Below are positions 1-4,930 of a DNA stretch of 5,198 nt, in pieces. A program made the position numbers and the translations under genes. The DNA comes from an archaeon. GTDB taxonomy: Archaea > Asgardarchaeota > Hermodarchaeia > Hermodarchaeales > Hermodarchaeaceae. The DNA is taken from the NCBI GenBank assembly GCA_016550395.1, contig JABXGY010000388.1, forward strand, positions 1-5,198, given 5' to 3'. Under the pieces are notes generated by a model. It made no database searches. It saw only the letters and a program-made list of their open reading frames with translations, and had not been told where the DNA came from. Each line of letters starts with the position of its first letter. The stretch's first letter is position 1.

Positions 1-306
1 CAGTTCATGAGTGGTACCGATTGCGTAATCCTTGTATTTGATTTAACCAGACCAAGTAGTTTGGATAATATTTCTTCTTGGGTAAATGAAGTTTATGCAA
101 CGACTCCCAATATTCCACTCGTTTTAGTTGGTAATAAAGCGGATTTAGTTAATGAGCGACAAGTGGATCCAGAGGCTGTGAAACGAATAATTAATGAATT
201 TCGAATGCTCTTCTACATCGAAACTTCGGCTAAAACCGGCTCAAACGTAATCCAGCTCTTCAATGATATTGCTCAGAAATTGTTAGTAGATATTTCACCG
301 GATTAA
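1..306 (+). CDS. Rab/Ras-like small GTPase, C-terminal part (5' truncated by window edge)
   Basis: The frame is open from base 1, so the visible 101 residues are the C-terminal part of a longer protein; the Met at base 7 is internal. After Gln-Phe-Met-Ser-Gly comes the hydrophobic strand CVILVFDLT, which in Rab/Ras proteins follows the switch II region. Next are the guanine-specificity motif NKAD (residues 45-48, bases 133-144, preceded by LVLVG) and the G5 motif ETSAK (residues 74-78, bases 220-234). A final helix follows, in the usual Rab order. The P-loop and switch regions lie outside the window, so the subfamily cannot be assigned. The protein ends LLVDISPD with no C-terminal cysteines, so there is no sign of the prenylation tail of eukaryotic Rabs. 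Such GTPases are abundant in Asgard archaea, and this is the main clue to the host. GTP binding is well supported; the cellular role is unknown. Confidence 0.9.
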   Translation, partial: QFMSGTDCVILVFDLTRPSSLDNISSWVNEVYATTPNIPLVLVGNKADLVNERQVDPEAVKRIINEFRMLFYIETSAKTGSNVIQLFNDIAQKLLVDISPD

Positions 307-310
307 ATTC

Positions 311-319
311 CTTTTTATA
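311..319 (+). promoter_or_regulatory. Putative TATA box of upstream kinase-like gene
   Basis: CTTTTTATA lies just after the GTPase stop and 62 bases before the ATC at 373 that matches the sister gene's start. The identical nine bases occur 64 bases before the sister's ATG, and the leaders between are partly alignable. An archaeal transcription start about 25 bases downstream would leave a short leader containing the AGGTG motif. The shared position in both copies is the main support; no start site has been measured. Confidence 0.45.
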
Positions 320-361
320 CAGGAACACCGAAGACGATTCACCTTTCCGAGTGCCAATTTG

Positions 362-366
362 AGGTG
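362..366 (+). promoter_or_regulatory. Shine-Dalgarno-like AGGTG of upstream kinase-like gene
   Basis: AGGTG begins 11 bases before the ATC at 373, exactly the offset of AGGTGA from the ATG in the sister gene at 1372. The GTG at 364, the first standard start codon of this gene, lies inside this motif. The site therefore looks like a ribosome binding site whose own start codon has changed, unless GTG 364 has been taken over as the start. Confidence 0.5.
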
Positions 367-1218
367 GCAATAATCGTAAATCCATTTACTGCTTTGGGAG
401 TCCCTGACTGGATCTGGGACACATTTGCTCTACTCTTAACGATCCTTTTTACCGTCATACTAATTCGAATTATCCGTATGCTCCACAAACGTGAAATCGT
501 ACCAGATTACATGACCAGTAAGCTCTTCATGATGTTTTTTGCCCCCGTCTTTGTAATCTGCTGGTTACTTTTTTCAGGAGGATTTTATAGCCGTTATATG
601 GTTGCGGCGCTTCCAGGTCTGTTTCTCTTTGTATATATCCTAGTTGCCACTGATTCGATTAAAGGTGAGGAATTCAAACAAACCATATCCCCTGATGGTA
701 CATCCAGGGGACTGATGAAAGCACCTCTCTTCTATACACTCTTAATGGGATTTGCTGCACTCTATCTTTGGTATGTTCCACTCGATTCAATAGCTGCCCC
801 CATTTACAGTTTGTTCATCCCCACAGCTCTTCTCATCTTTGGTCCATTAGCTGGTGGTTCAAACTTTTCCAACCTTATCAATTACCGATATGGTAAACAC
901 AAGTTCAAAGTGTTCACAGAGAAAAGTATAGAAGGAAGTCTTGCCATGTATCTTTGCAGCCTCCTCTTTACCTTTGGATTGCTCGGAATCTATTGGCTTT
1001 TACTTGGACAAGTCTTCAACTCGTTTAACATCATTACACTCGTTGTTCCAGTTTTCATTATTTCAGGAATTAGTACTGTTGTCGAACTGTTAAGTCCACA
1101 AAATTATGAAATTATTTGGATTCCTGTCGTCGCTTTCTTCACGATTTTCATCATTCATTTGATAGGGTTTTATCCATTCTTTGTGGTGTTTCCATTTAGA
1201 ATTCCCTTTGTCCCATAA
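364..1218 (+). CDS. Motif-deficient paralogue of phytol/dolichol kinase-type membrane protein
   Basis: A 284-residue (from GTG 364) hydrophobic protein with about seven or eight membrane segments, collinear without gaps with the next gene over most of its length. Shared blocks include KREI (42-45), CWLLF, LFYTL, FIPTA, IFGPLAGG (158-165), RYGKHKFK, EKS.EGSLAM (186-195) and FTFGLLGIYWLL. The residues that mark the phytol/farnesol/dolichol kinase family are largely gone here. Relative to the sister, Arg49 is Ser52, His53 is Met56, the REG motif reads PDG (110-112), and GGDGFAD reads GGSNFSN (164-170), losing both acidic residues. Asp-Asn near the C-terminus reads Glu-Ile. Known family members phosphorylate isoprenoid alcohols with a nucleotide triphosphate; this copy is predicted to be non-catalytic or altered in function. 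The frame is intact, so it is called a gene rather than a pseudogene. The start is uncertain: GTG 364 overlaps the Shine-Dalgarno-like motif, and the homologous start codon is ATC at 373. Confidence 0.75.
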   Translation: MAIIVNPFTALGVPDWIWDTFALLLTILFTVILIRIIRMLHKREIVPDYMTSKLFMMFFAPVFVICWLLFSGGFYSRYMVAALPGLFLFVYILVATDSIKGEEFKQTISPDGTSRGLMKAPLFYTLLMGFAALYLWYVPLDSIAAPIYSLFIPTALLIFGPLAGGSNFSNLINYRYGKHKFKVFTEKSIEGSLAMYLCSLLFTFGLLGIYWLLLGQVFNSFNIITLVVPVFIISGISTVVELLSPQNYEIIWIPVVAFFTIFIIHLIGFYPFFVVFPFRIPFVP

Positions 1219-1230
1219 CCCCTCGAAGCC

Positions 1231-1249
1231 TACTCTATCTTTTCTACCC
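1231..1249 (+). terminator. Possible pyrimidine-rich terminator after upstream kinase-like gene
   Basis: A pyrimidine-rich stretch containing TCTTTTCT begins 13 bases after the stop codon. Archaeal transcription often ends at T-rich tracts without a hairpin, but this tract is short and broken by other bases. The call rests only on position and composition. Confidence 0.2.
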
Positions 1250-1307
1250 ACTGAAATGTGAATTTAACATATGATAAGAATCCTTAATTGTTAACTTGAG
1301 TAACTAG

Positions 1308-1316
1308 CTTTTTATA
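1308..1316 (+). promoter_or_regulatory. Putative TATA box of downstream kinase gene
   Basis: CTTTTTATA, followed by ACAAAGAACC, lies 64 bases upstream of the ATG at 1372. It matches the nine bases at 311-319 upstream of the sister copy, where ACAGGAACAC follows. This suggests the promoter was duplicated with the gene and that the two copies can be transcribed independently. A transcription start near 1340 would leave a leader of about 30 bases with the AGGTGA site. Confidence 0.5.
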
Positions 1317-1360
1317 ACAAAGAACCCCACTCAGAATATCTTGATACTTTCATTCAAGAA

Positions 1361-1366
1361 AGGTGA
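1361..1366 (+). promoter_or_regulatory. Ribosome binding site AGGTGA that fixes start at ATG 1372
   Basis: AGGTGA, preceded by AA, is a strong match to the archaeal 16S anti-Shine-Dalgarno and ends five bases before ATG 1372. A GTG at 1363 would add three residues to the protein but is part of this motif, so it is very unlikely to be the start. Confidence 0.75.
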
Positions 1367-1371
1367 CCACT

Positions 1372-2208
1372 ATGGTAAACCCCCTCATAGGATTCAACGT
1401 ACCCAACTGGGCCTGGGATATTATAGCCCTCATCTTGACTTTCCTATTTATCCTTATCTTGATTCGAATCAACGACATGCTACGCAAACGCGAAATCATT
1501 CCCATATTCATATCACGCAAGGTCATTCATATCTTTGCTGGACCAATTTTCCTTGTGTGCTGGTTACTGTTTGCCAGCGACGCTCTTAGTCGGTACTTTG
1601 CAGCGGTAGTACCCGCTCTCTTTGTCTTTCTATTTCTCGCAATCGGTCTTGGTTTAATTCAAAATGAAGAATTCGTCCGGACAATGTCTCGAGAAGGAAA
1701 AGCCCGTGAATTGCTAAAAGGCACACTTTTCTATGCACTAGTCATGGTAATATCATCGATATTTCTTTGGTATGCCCCAGTAGATTTCACCTATAATCCT
1801 AACTTCGCGATTTTCATTCCAACTGCCTTTCTAATCTTTGGTCCTCTAGCAGGAGGTGACGGTTTTGCAGATCTTATTGGTCGACGTTATGGTAAGCACA
1901 AATTCAAAATATTCGCTGAAAAAAGCGTTGAAGGCAGTCTAGCAATGTTCTTCTTCAGTGTCATCTTTACCTTTGGATTACTCGGAATCTATTGGCTTAT
2001 TATCGACCCGATTTACGCATCAATCAGCATTCTAGCCTTGATTGGACCGGTTTTCATCGTTTCCGCAGTCACTACAATCGTCGAAATTTTTAGCCCACGA
2101 CATTCTGATAACATCTTGATTCCACTAGCAGCGATAATCACAATCTTTGCACTCTCCTGGTTTGGTTTGTACCCCTATTACATCTGGCATCTCTTTCCAT
2201 TACCCTAA
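1372..2208 (+). CDS. Phytol/farnesol/dolichol kinase-like isoprenoid alcohol kinase, integral membrane
   Basis: A 278-residue protein with about seven or eight hydrophobic segments. Family motifs appear in order. KREII (39-43) leads into SRKVIHIFAG (48-57), the Arg-Lys-x-x-His block at the start of plant VTE5/FOLK-type kinases. It is followed by CWLLF (63-67), RYFAA (74-78), SREG with ELLKG.LFY (106-121) and GGDGFADLIGRRYG (161-174) with its two Asp residues. EKS.EGS.AM (183-192) and TTIVE with DNI.IPLA (234-253) complete the set. Members of this family (COG0170 type) transfer phosphate from a nucleotide triphosphate to phytol, farnesol or dolichol in membranes. The substrate here is unknown; geranylgeraniol-like or dolichol-like alcohols fit an archaeal membrane. 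The start is ATG 1372, set by AGGTGA. A diverged tandem sister lies upstream and isopentenyl phosphate kinase 108 bases downstream on the same strand. CDP-archaeol synthase is a related alternative, but the motifs fit the alcohol kinases better. Confidence 0.8.
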   Translation: MVNPLIGFNVPNWAWDIIALILTFLFILILIRINDMLRKREIIPIFISRKVIHIFAGPIFLVCWLLFASDALSRYFAAVVPALFVFLFLAIGLGLIQNEEFVRTMSREGKARELLKGTLFYALVMVISSIFLWYAPVDFTYNPNFAIFIPTAFLIFGPLAGGDGFADLIGRRYGKHKFKIFAEKSVEGSLAMFFFSVIFTFGLLGIYWLIIDPIYASISILALIGPVFIVSAVTTIVEIFSPRHSDNILIPLAAIITIFALSWFGLYPYYIWHLFPLP

Positions 2209-2219
2209 TCCCTCCTTAG

Positions 2220-2237
2220 AAGCCCTTTTCAAGGCTT
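2220..2237 (+). terminator. Small stem-loop after downstream kinase gene
   Basis: AAGCC at 2220-2224 plus TT at 2226-2227 pairs with AAGGCTT at 2231-2237: seven pairs with one bulged C and a three-base loop, beginning 12 bases after the stop. There is no T-run behind it, so it may act as a 3' end structure or mean nothing. Confidence 0.25.
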
Positions 2238-2282
2238 ATCCCTATACCTACACCCATTGTCCCCTAAGGCCCTCAATAGAGT

Positions 2283-2291
2283 GTTTAAAAA
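2283..2291 (+). promoter_or_regulatory. Possible TATA-like element upstream of isopentenyl phosphate kinase
   Basis: GTTTAAAAA lies about 26-34 bases before ATG 2317. Used as a TATA box it would place transcription start almost at the ATG, leaving no room for the AAGGAG site between them. The kinase may instead be read through from the upstream gene, or this element may be fortuitous. Confidence 0.25.
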
Positions 2292-2300
2292 GACACGATG

Positions 2301-2306
2301 AAGGAG
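2301..2306 (+). promoter_or_regulatory. Ribosome binding site AAGGAG of isopentenyl phosphate kinase
   Basis: AAGGAG ends ten bases before ATG 2317, a slightly long but workable spacing, and supports that codon as the start. A leader containing this site implies a transcript that begins well upstream, possibly shared with the preceding alcohol kinase gene. Confidence 0.5.
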
Positions 2307-2316
2307 TTGAAAAACC

Positions 2317-3120
2317 ATGGTAACTGAATTGACCATTATCAAACTTGGTGGTGCACTCATCACCGATAAAAACAAACCCTATACATTACGTAAAGATGTC
2401 CTCAAACAAGTAACACAAGAAATTTCTGAAGTTTTAGGTCCTTGCATTATTGTCCATGGCGTAGGTAGTTTTGGTCATGTGCCCGTTATCAAACGTAAAC
2501 TCTATGCAGGATTTCAAGATGCTAAACAATTACCAGATTTATCTCAAACCATGGTTGAGGTCTTTGACCTCAGAATAGCAGTAACGAAGGCTTTACAAGA
2601 AGCAGGATTAGCACCAGTGGTGTTCTTACCTAGCAACATTTTCTTTATGTCTGATGGTGAAATCAGTGGGCACTTCAGTGGTGGACTTAGACAATATCTG
2701 AATCTGGGCATGACACTGTTATTAGGAGGCGACATGTGCGCTGATGACCAACGCGGTTTTAGTGTCTGTTCAGGTGATAAAGTGATTCATCTTCTAGCTC
2801 AACTGTTAAATCCCAAACACGTAATTTTTGCCACTGATGTCGCAGGGATTTATACAGCTGATCCTAAACTGGATTCTAAGGCGAAACTAATACCACACAT
2901 TACATTATGCCGCATTCATGAGGTTGAAAAATTAGCTGAGGAATCTGTATCCCCAGATATTACGAAAGGGATGCGGGGTAAAATAGAGGAAATCAAAGGG
3001 TTTAAACCTATTTTGGATGCAGGCGCTAAAGTAGCAATAATTGGTATGATGAAACCAGGGATTTTACGTCGATATATTCAAGGTGATACAACGGTTCCTT
3101 GTACTCGCATCACACTTTAA
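2317..3120 (+). CDS. Isopentenyl phosphate kinase (archaeal mevalonate pathway)
   Basis: A 267-residue cytosolic amino-acid-kinase-fold protein, a usual length for the family. It phosphorylates isopentenyl phosphate with ATP to give isopentenyl diphosphate, the building block of archaeal lipids. Visible motifs are KLGGALITDKNKPY (9-22), HGVGSFGH (47-54), GGDM (137-140), SGDKVIHLLA (152-161), TDVAGIYTADPK (173-184) and DITKGMRGKI (214-223). His54 matches the catalytic His60 of the Methanocaldococcus jannaschii enzyme, and GSFGH separates this family from acetylglutamate and uridylate kinases. Departures from the family pattern as I know it are Val49 where archaeal enzymes have Gly (plant enzymes have Ala), Gly138 in place of the His of HGD, and Lys217 in place of the first Gly of DVTGG. 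Some family members also accept longer prenyl monophosphates, which matters beside an isoprenoid alcohol kinase. Its stop codon overlaps that of the converging transporter gene. Confidence 0.9.
   Translation: MVTELTIIKLGGALITDKNKPYTLRKDVLKQVTQEISEVLGPCIIVHGVGSFGHVPVIKRKLYAGFQDAKQLPDLSQTMVEVFDLRIAVTKALQEAGLAPVVFLPSNIFFMSDGEISGHFSGGLRQYLNLGMTLLLGGDMCADDQRGFSVCSGDKVIHLLAQLLNPKHVIFATDVAGIYTADPKLDSKAKLIPHITLCRIHEVEKLAEESVSPDITKGMRGKIEEIKGFKPILDAGAKVAIIGMMKPGILRRYIQGDTTVPCTRITL
3117..3120. other. Shared TTAA palindrome holding both convergent stop codons
   Basis: The TAA of the isopentenyl phosphate kinase gene (3118-3120) and the TAA of the transporter gene (3119-3117 on the minus strand) are read from the same TTAA. 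The coding regions overlap by four bases. No non-coding DNA is left for a terminator on either strand, so each transcript must end inside the other gene. Confidence 0.9.
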
Positions 3121-4589
3121 ATCTTAGGTGGTTCAGGTTCGATTTCTTCAGCAGCGGCATCGGGTTCATCCTTCACTTTGGGGACAGGATAGCTGAATCC
3201 TTTTTTCGTAAGATATGCTCCTAGTAATGCAACTAATGAAATCAAGGCAAAAGTCAGGGGGAAACGGTATATAGTTAAGAGAAAACTGAAAATAATCATT
3301 AGGGGCATTGCAATTAACATTGCAAGGGTTGGACGAAAGGAATAGAGGCTATTTCGAATATGACTGGGAACTACATCGATTAACACGCGTTGATTTAGAA
3401 TCTGTGCGAGGGCAGCAAATACATCGCTTACAAGGAAGATGATAAAAATGAATACAATAGGAATGATCGATGTAATGGGAAAAATGAGGAAGATTGCCGT
3501 AAAATGCGGTATTGGATAAAGGCCAATCCAAGGGATAGGAATAAAGAGAAGGGGAGTGCTTGCGTCAGGGGGAGGGAAGAAGAGCGTGGTGAAGGCAAGA
3601 AGAAGGTAGAAGGTGAATCCACAGAATTGAAGAAGGCGAAATCGAGGAACCCATTTTATTGGATCAAATCGTTTTGATAATACACCACTTCGTTCTTGTA
3701 TCACAGCTTCTGGGATAAAGATAATTGTCCTGAAGAAGGAAACCATCACATCGGTAAGAAGATAGGAGAAATAGAGTGGGAAAAGAATGATGTTCCACCA
3801 CAGTGCTCCGGTAGCCCAGATGAGAACTTCGCCAAAAATAATGAAACCGATAAACCGTGACGAGAAAGTAAATTTCACGCCATCCTTGAGGATGTTTCCA
3901 TAATCTCGAAGTGAAGGACGTTCTTGATTAACCTTACGGACTCCAGGGAGATCCTTTACAATAATCAATACGAGAAACGCTAAAACAAAACTAATTATCG
4001 CTTGCACCCAAAATACCCATTCACGTCCATATACTAATGCAAGGAAACTGCCCGGAATGAGTACAGAAACTGATGCAATTTGCCACAACATCCCTAATTT
4101 TCCGGAGAAGACGCCATATTGCTTACGATCCTTGTCCTGTGGCATTGCAACGCGATAGTTATTATCGAACCACGCTTGGAATGCTCCACTTTCCTGAGAT
4201 GCCCCCAAGCCGAATAGAATATAGATAATCAGGAAATGTGTGAATGGAGTTGTGGTGGTAACCATAGATGTCAGCCAAAAAGCAATGCCATAACACACCA
4301 TTGCTGATGCAATGATCCACCGATGACCAATCCAATCACCCAGAGCGGCTGTTGGATAATCTAGTGCAGTTTGTATTGCCATTTGGACAACAACAAGTAT
4401 TCCCACTAACGCGATGCCTGCTAGATAATCACCATCACCAAGACTCTCAGCAATAAAGATCATATAAAATGTGGTCGAGATTTGGAACGACATTGCGAAG
4501 GCCGGTAGTAAAATTGCTATGATCTTGGCTAATCGGAATCCTTCTGGAGTGGCATCTTTTAATCCAAAGAACCGAGCAAGAATACTCAT
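3117..4589 (-). CDS. Major facilitator superfamily transporter, substrate unknown
   Basis: A 490-residue polytopic membrane protein with about twelve hydrophobic segments. The loop between helices 2 and 3 carries a motif A-like stretch, DYPTAALGDWIGHRW (77-91), comparable to the P-T-G/A-x-x-x-D-R-x-G-R pattern of the superfamily. GLGASQESGAFQAW (127-140) resembles the helix 4 region of efflux-type members. A charged central loop (about 211-240, with SLRDY) separates the two halves. The second half has LNQRVLIDVVPSHIRNSLYS (398-417), the usual N-x-x-x-P-x-x-x-R-x-x-x-x-S loop. The protein ends in an acidic, proline-rich cytoplasmic tail (467-490). An unusually long Pro/Ile-rich stretch lies at 336-385. 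The ATG at 4589 has GGAG eight bases upstream, and no other standard start occurs before the in-frame stop behind it. It converges on the isopentenyl phosphate kinase and diverges from the isomerase-like gene. A sugar or drug-like substrate is possible; the sequence does not decide. Confidence 0.88.
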   Translation of the reverse strand: MSILARFFGLKDATPEGFRLAKIIAILLPAFAMSFQISTTFYMIFIAESLGDGDYLAGIALVGILVVVQMAIQTALDYPTAALGDWIGHRWIIASAMVCYGIAFWLTSMVTTTTPFTHFLIIYILFGLGASQESGAFQAWFDNNYRVAMPQDKDRKQYGVFSGKLGMLWQIASVSVLIPGSFLALVYGREWVFWVQAIISFVLAFLVLIIVKDLPGVRKVNQERPSLRDYGNILKDGVKFTFSSRFIGFIIFGEVLIWATGALWWNIILFPLYFSYLLTDVMVSFFRTIIFIPEAVIQERSGVLSKRFDPIKWVPRFRLLQFCGFTFYLLLAFTTLFFPPPDASTPLLFIPIPWIGLYPIPHFTAIFLIFPITSIIPIVFIFIIFLVSDVFAALAQILNQRVLIDVVPSHIRNSLYSFRPTLAMLIAMPLMIIFSFLLTIYRFPLTFALISLVALLGAYLTKKGFSYPVPKVKDEPDAAAEEIEPEPPKI

Positions 4590-4597
4590 TATTGAAA

Positions 4598-4601
4598 CTC
4601 C
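4598..4601 (-). promoter_or_regulatory. Ribosome binding site GGAG of transporter gene
   Basis: GGAG on the minus strand is separated by eight bases from the ATG at 4589, supporting that start. Confidence 0.5.
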
Positions 4602-4647
4602 AAACCGAGAACGGTAATAATAGGGGCAACCAGAAGTTCTTCTCCCT

Positions 4648-4658
4648 TATCAATAAAT
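4648..4658 (-). promoter_or_regulatory. Candidate TATA-like element or operator for transporter gene
   Basis: The minus strand reads ATTTATTGATA here, about 60 bases before the transporter ATG. That is the same distance as the TATA-like boxes of the two kinase-type genes from their starts. The same eleven bases recur at 4742-4752, so the element could equally be a regulator binding site. Confidence 0.35.
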
Positions 4659-4728
4659 TCATAATTCACAATTTTACTCCTCTGTTACAAACCGGAGATT
4701 ATTTTAAGATACTTCAAATCGTTCAGAG

Positions 4729-4792
4729 AAATCAATACTCATATCAATAAATAATAATCTTGAACGCCTATTACACTTGACAATATTGATTT
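4729..4792. repeat. Inverted repeat AAATCAATA / TATTGATTT with an extra direct copy
   Basis: AAATCAATA at 4729-4737 is the exact reverse complement of TATTGATTT at 4784-4792. A further ATCAATA lies between them at 4743-4749, inside TATCAATAAAT (4742-4752), which repeats 4648-4658. The arms are too far apart for an obvious hairpin; paired binding sites for a dimeric regulator are a better guess. AT-rich sequence makes some recurrence likely by chance. Confidence 0.4.
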
Positions 4793-4930
4793 TAAACCAA
4801 GAAGCAGTACTATAGACGAAGAACATTTCACATTCATCCAAAATACTCCCAACGAGGGATAGGTTTGACTGTAAACATCATAACCTTCTTTTCATCTGTC
4901 ACTCCCCAACAACATATCTCAACTATTACC

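Larger units (their letters stand above)
311..2237 (+). repeat. Tandem gene duplication, period about 999 bp
   Basis: Two units, roughly 311-1236 and 1308-2237, each run from a CTTTTTATA box through AGGTG and a membrane-protein gene into a similar short tail after the stop (TAAcCCCTC..GAAGCC against TAAtCCCTC..GAAGCC). Matching points are 999 bases apart: AGGTG at 362 and 1361, start codon at 373 and 1372, the CTGGTTACT block near 561 and 1560, and a 35-base block at 965-999 and 1964-1998 with one mismatch. The TATA boxes are 997 apart. The duplication therefore carried regulatory as well as coding DNA. Overall divergence is substantial, so it is not recent. Confidence 0.8.
4590..4930. promoter_or_regulatory. 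Divergent intergenic region between transporter and isomerase-like gene
   Basis: About 340 bases, AT-rich, with no convincing gene. It should hold the promoters of both flanking genes. It contains four ATCAATA-type elements: three in plus orientation (4649-4655, 4731-4737, 4743-4749) and one inverted (4784-4790). Next to the isomerase side is ACTATAG (4809-4815), a possible TATA box, and GAGGG (4854-4858), a possible ribosome binding site for a TTG at 4865. No tRNA or stable hairpin was seen. Confidence 0.6.

Noticed and set aside
364..1218. Calling the upstream kinase-like copy a pseudogene
   Set aside because: There is no internal stop or frameshift, and structural motifs and hydrophobic segments are preserved; only the motif residues and the presumed start codon differ.
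1363..1371. GTG at 1363 as the start of the downstream kinase gene
   Set aside because: It lies inside the AGGTGA ribosome binding site, and ATG 1372 is ideally placed behind that site.
1341..1589. 82-codon open frame overlapping the start of the downstream kinase gene
   Set aside because: Its translation has no recognisable features and it is a shadow of the well-supported kinase frame.
364..2208. CDP-archaeol synthase or phosphatidate cytidylyltransferase for the membrane protein pair
   Set aside because: The combination RKxxH, REG..ELLKG.LFY and GGDGFAD..GRRYG fits phytol/farnesol/dolichol kinases better. The families are related, so some doubt remains.
2317..3120. Acetylglutamate kinase or uridylate kinase
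   Set aside because: The HGxGSFGH motif with its catalytic His is specific to isopentenyl phosphate kinase within this fold.
4447..4662. 71-codon minus-strand frame starting upstream of the transporter
   Set aside because: Most of it overlaps the transporter in another frame, and the protein is low in recognisable structure; the transporter ATG at 4589 has its own ribosome binding site.
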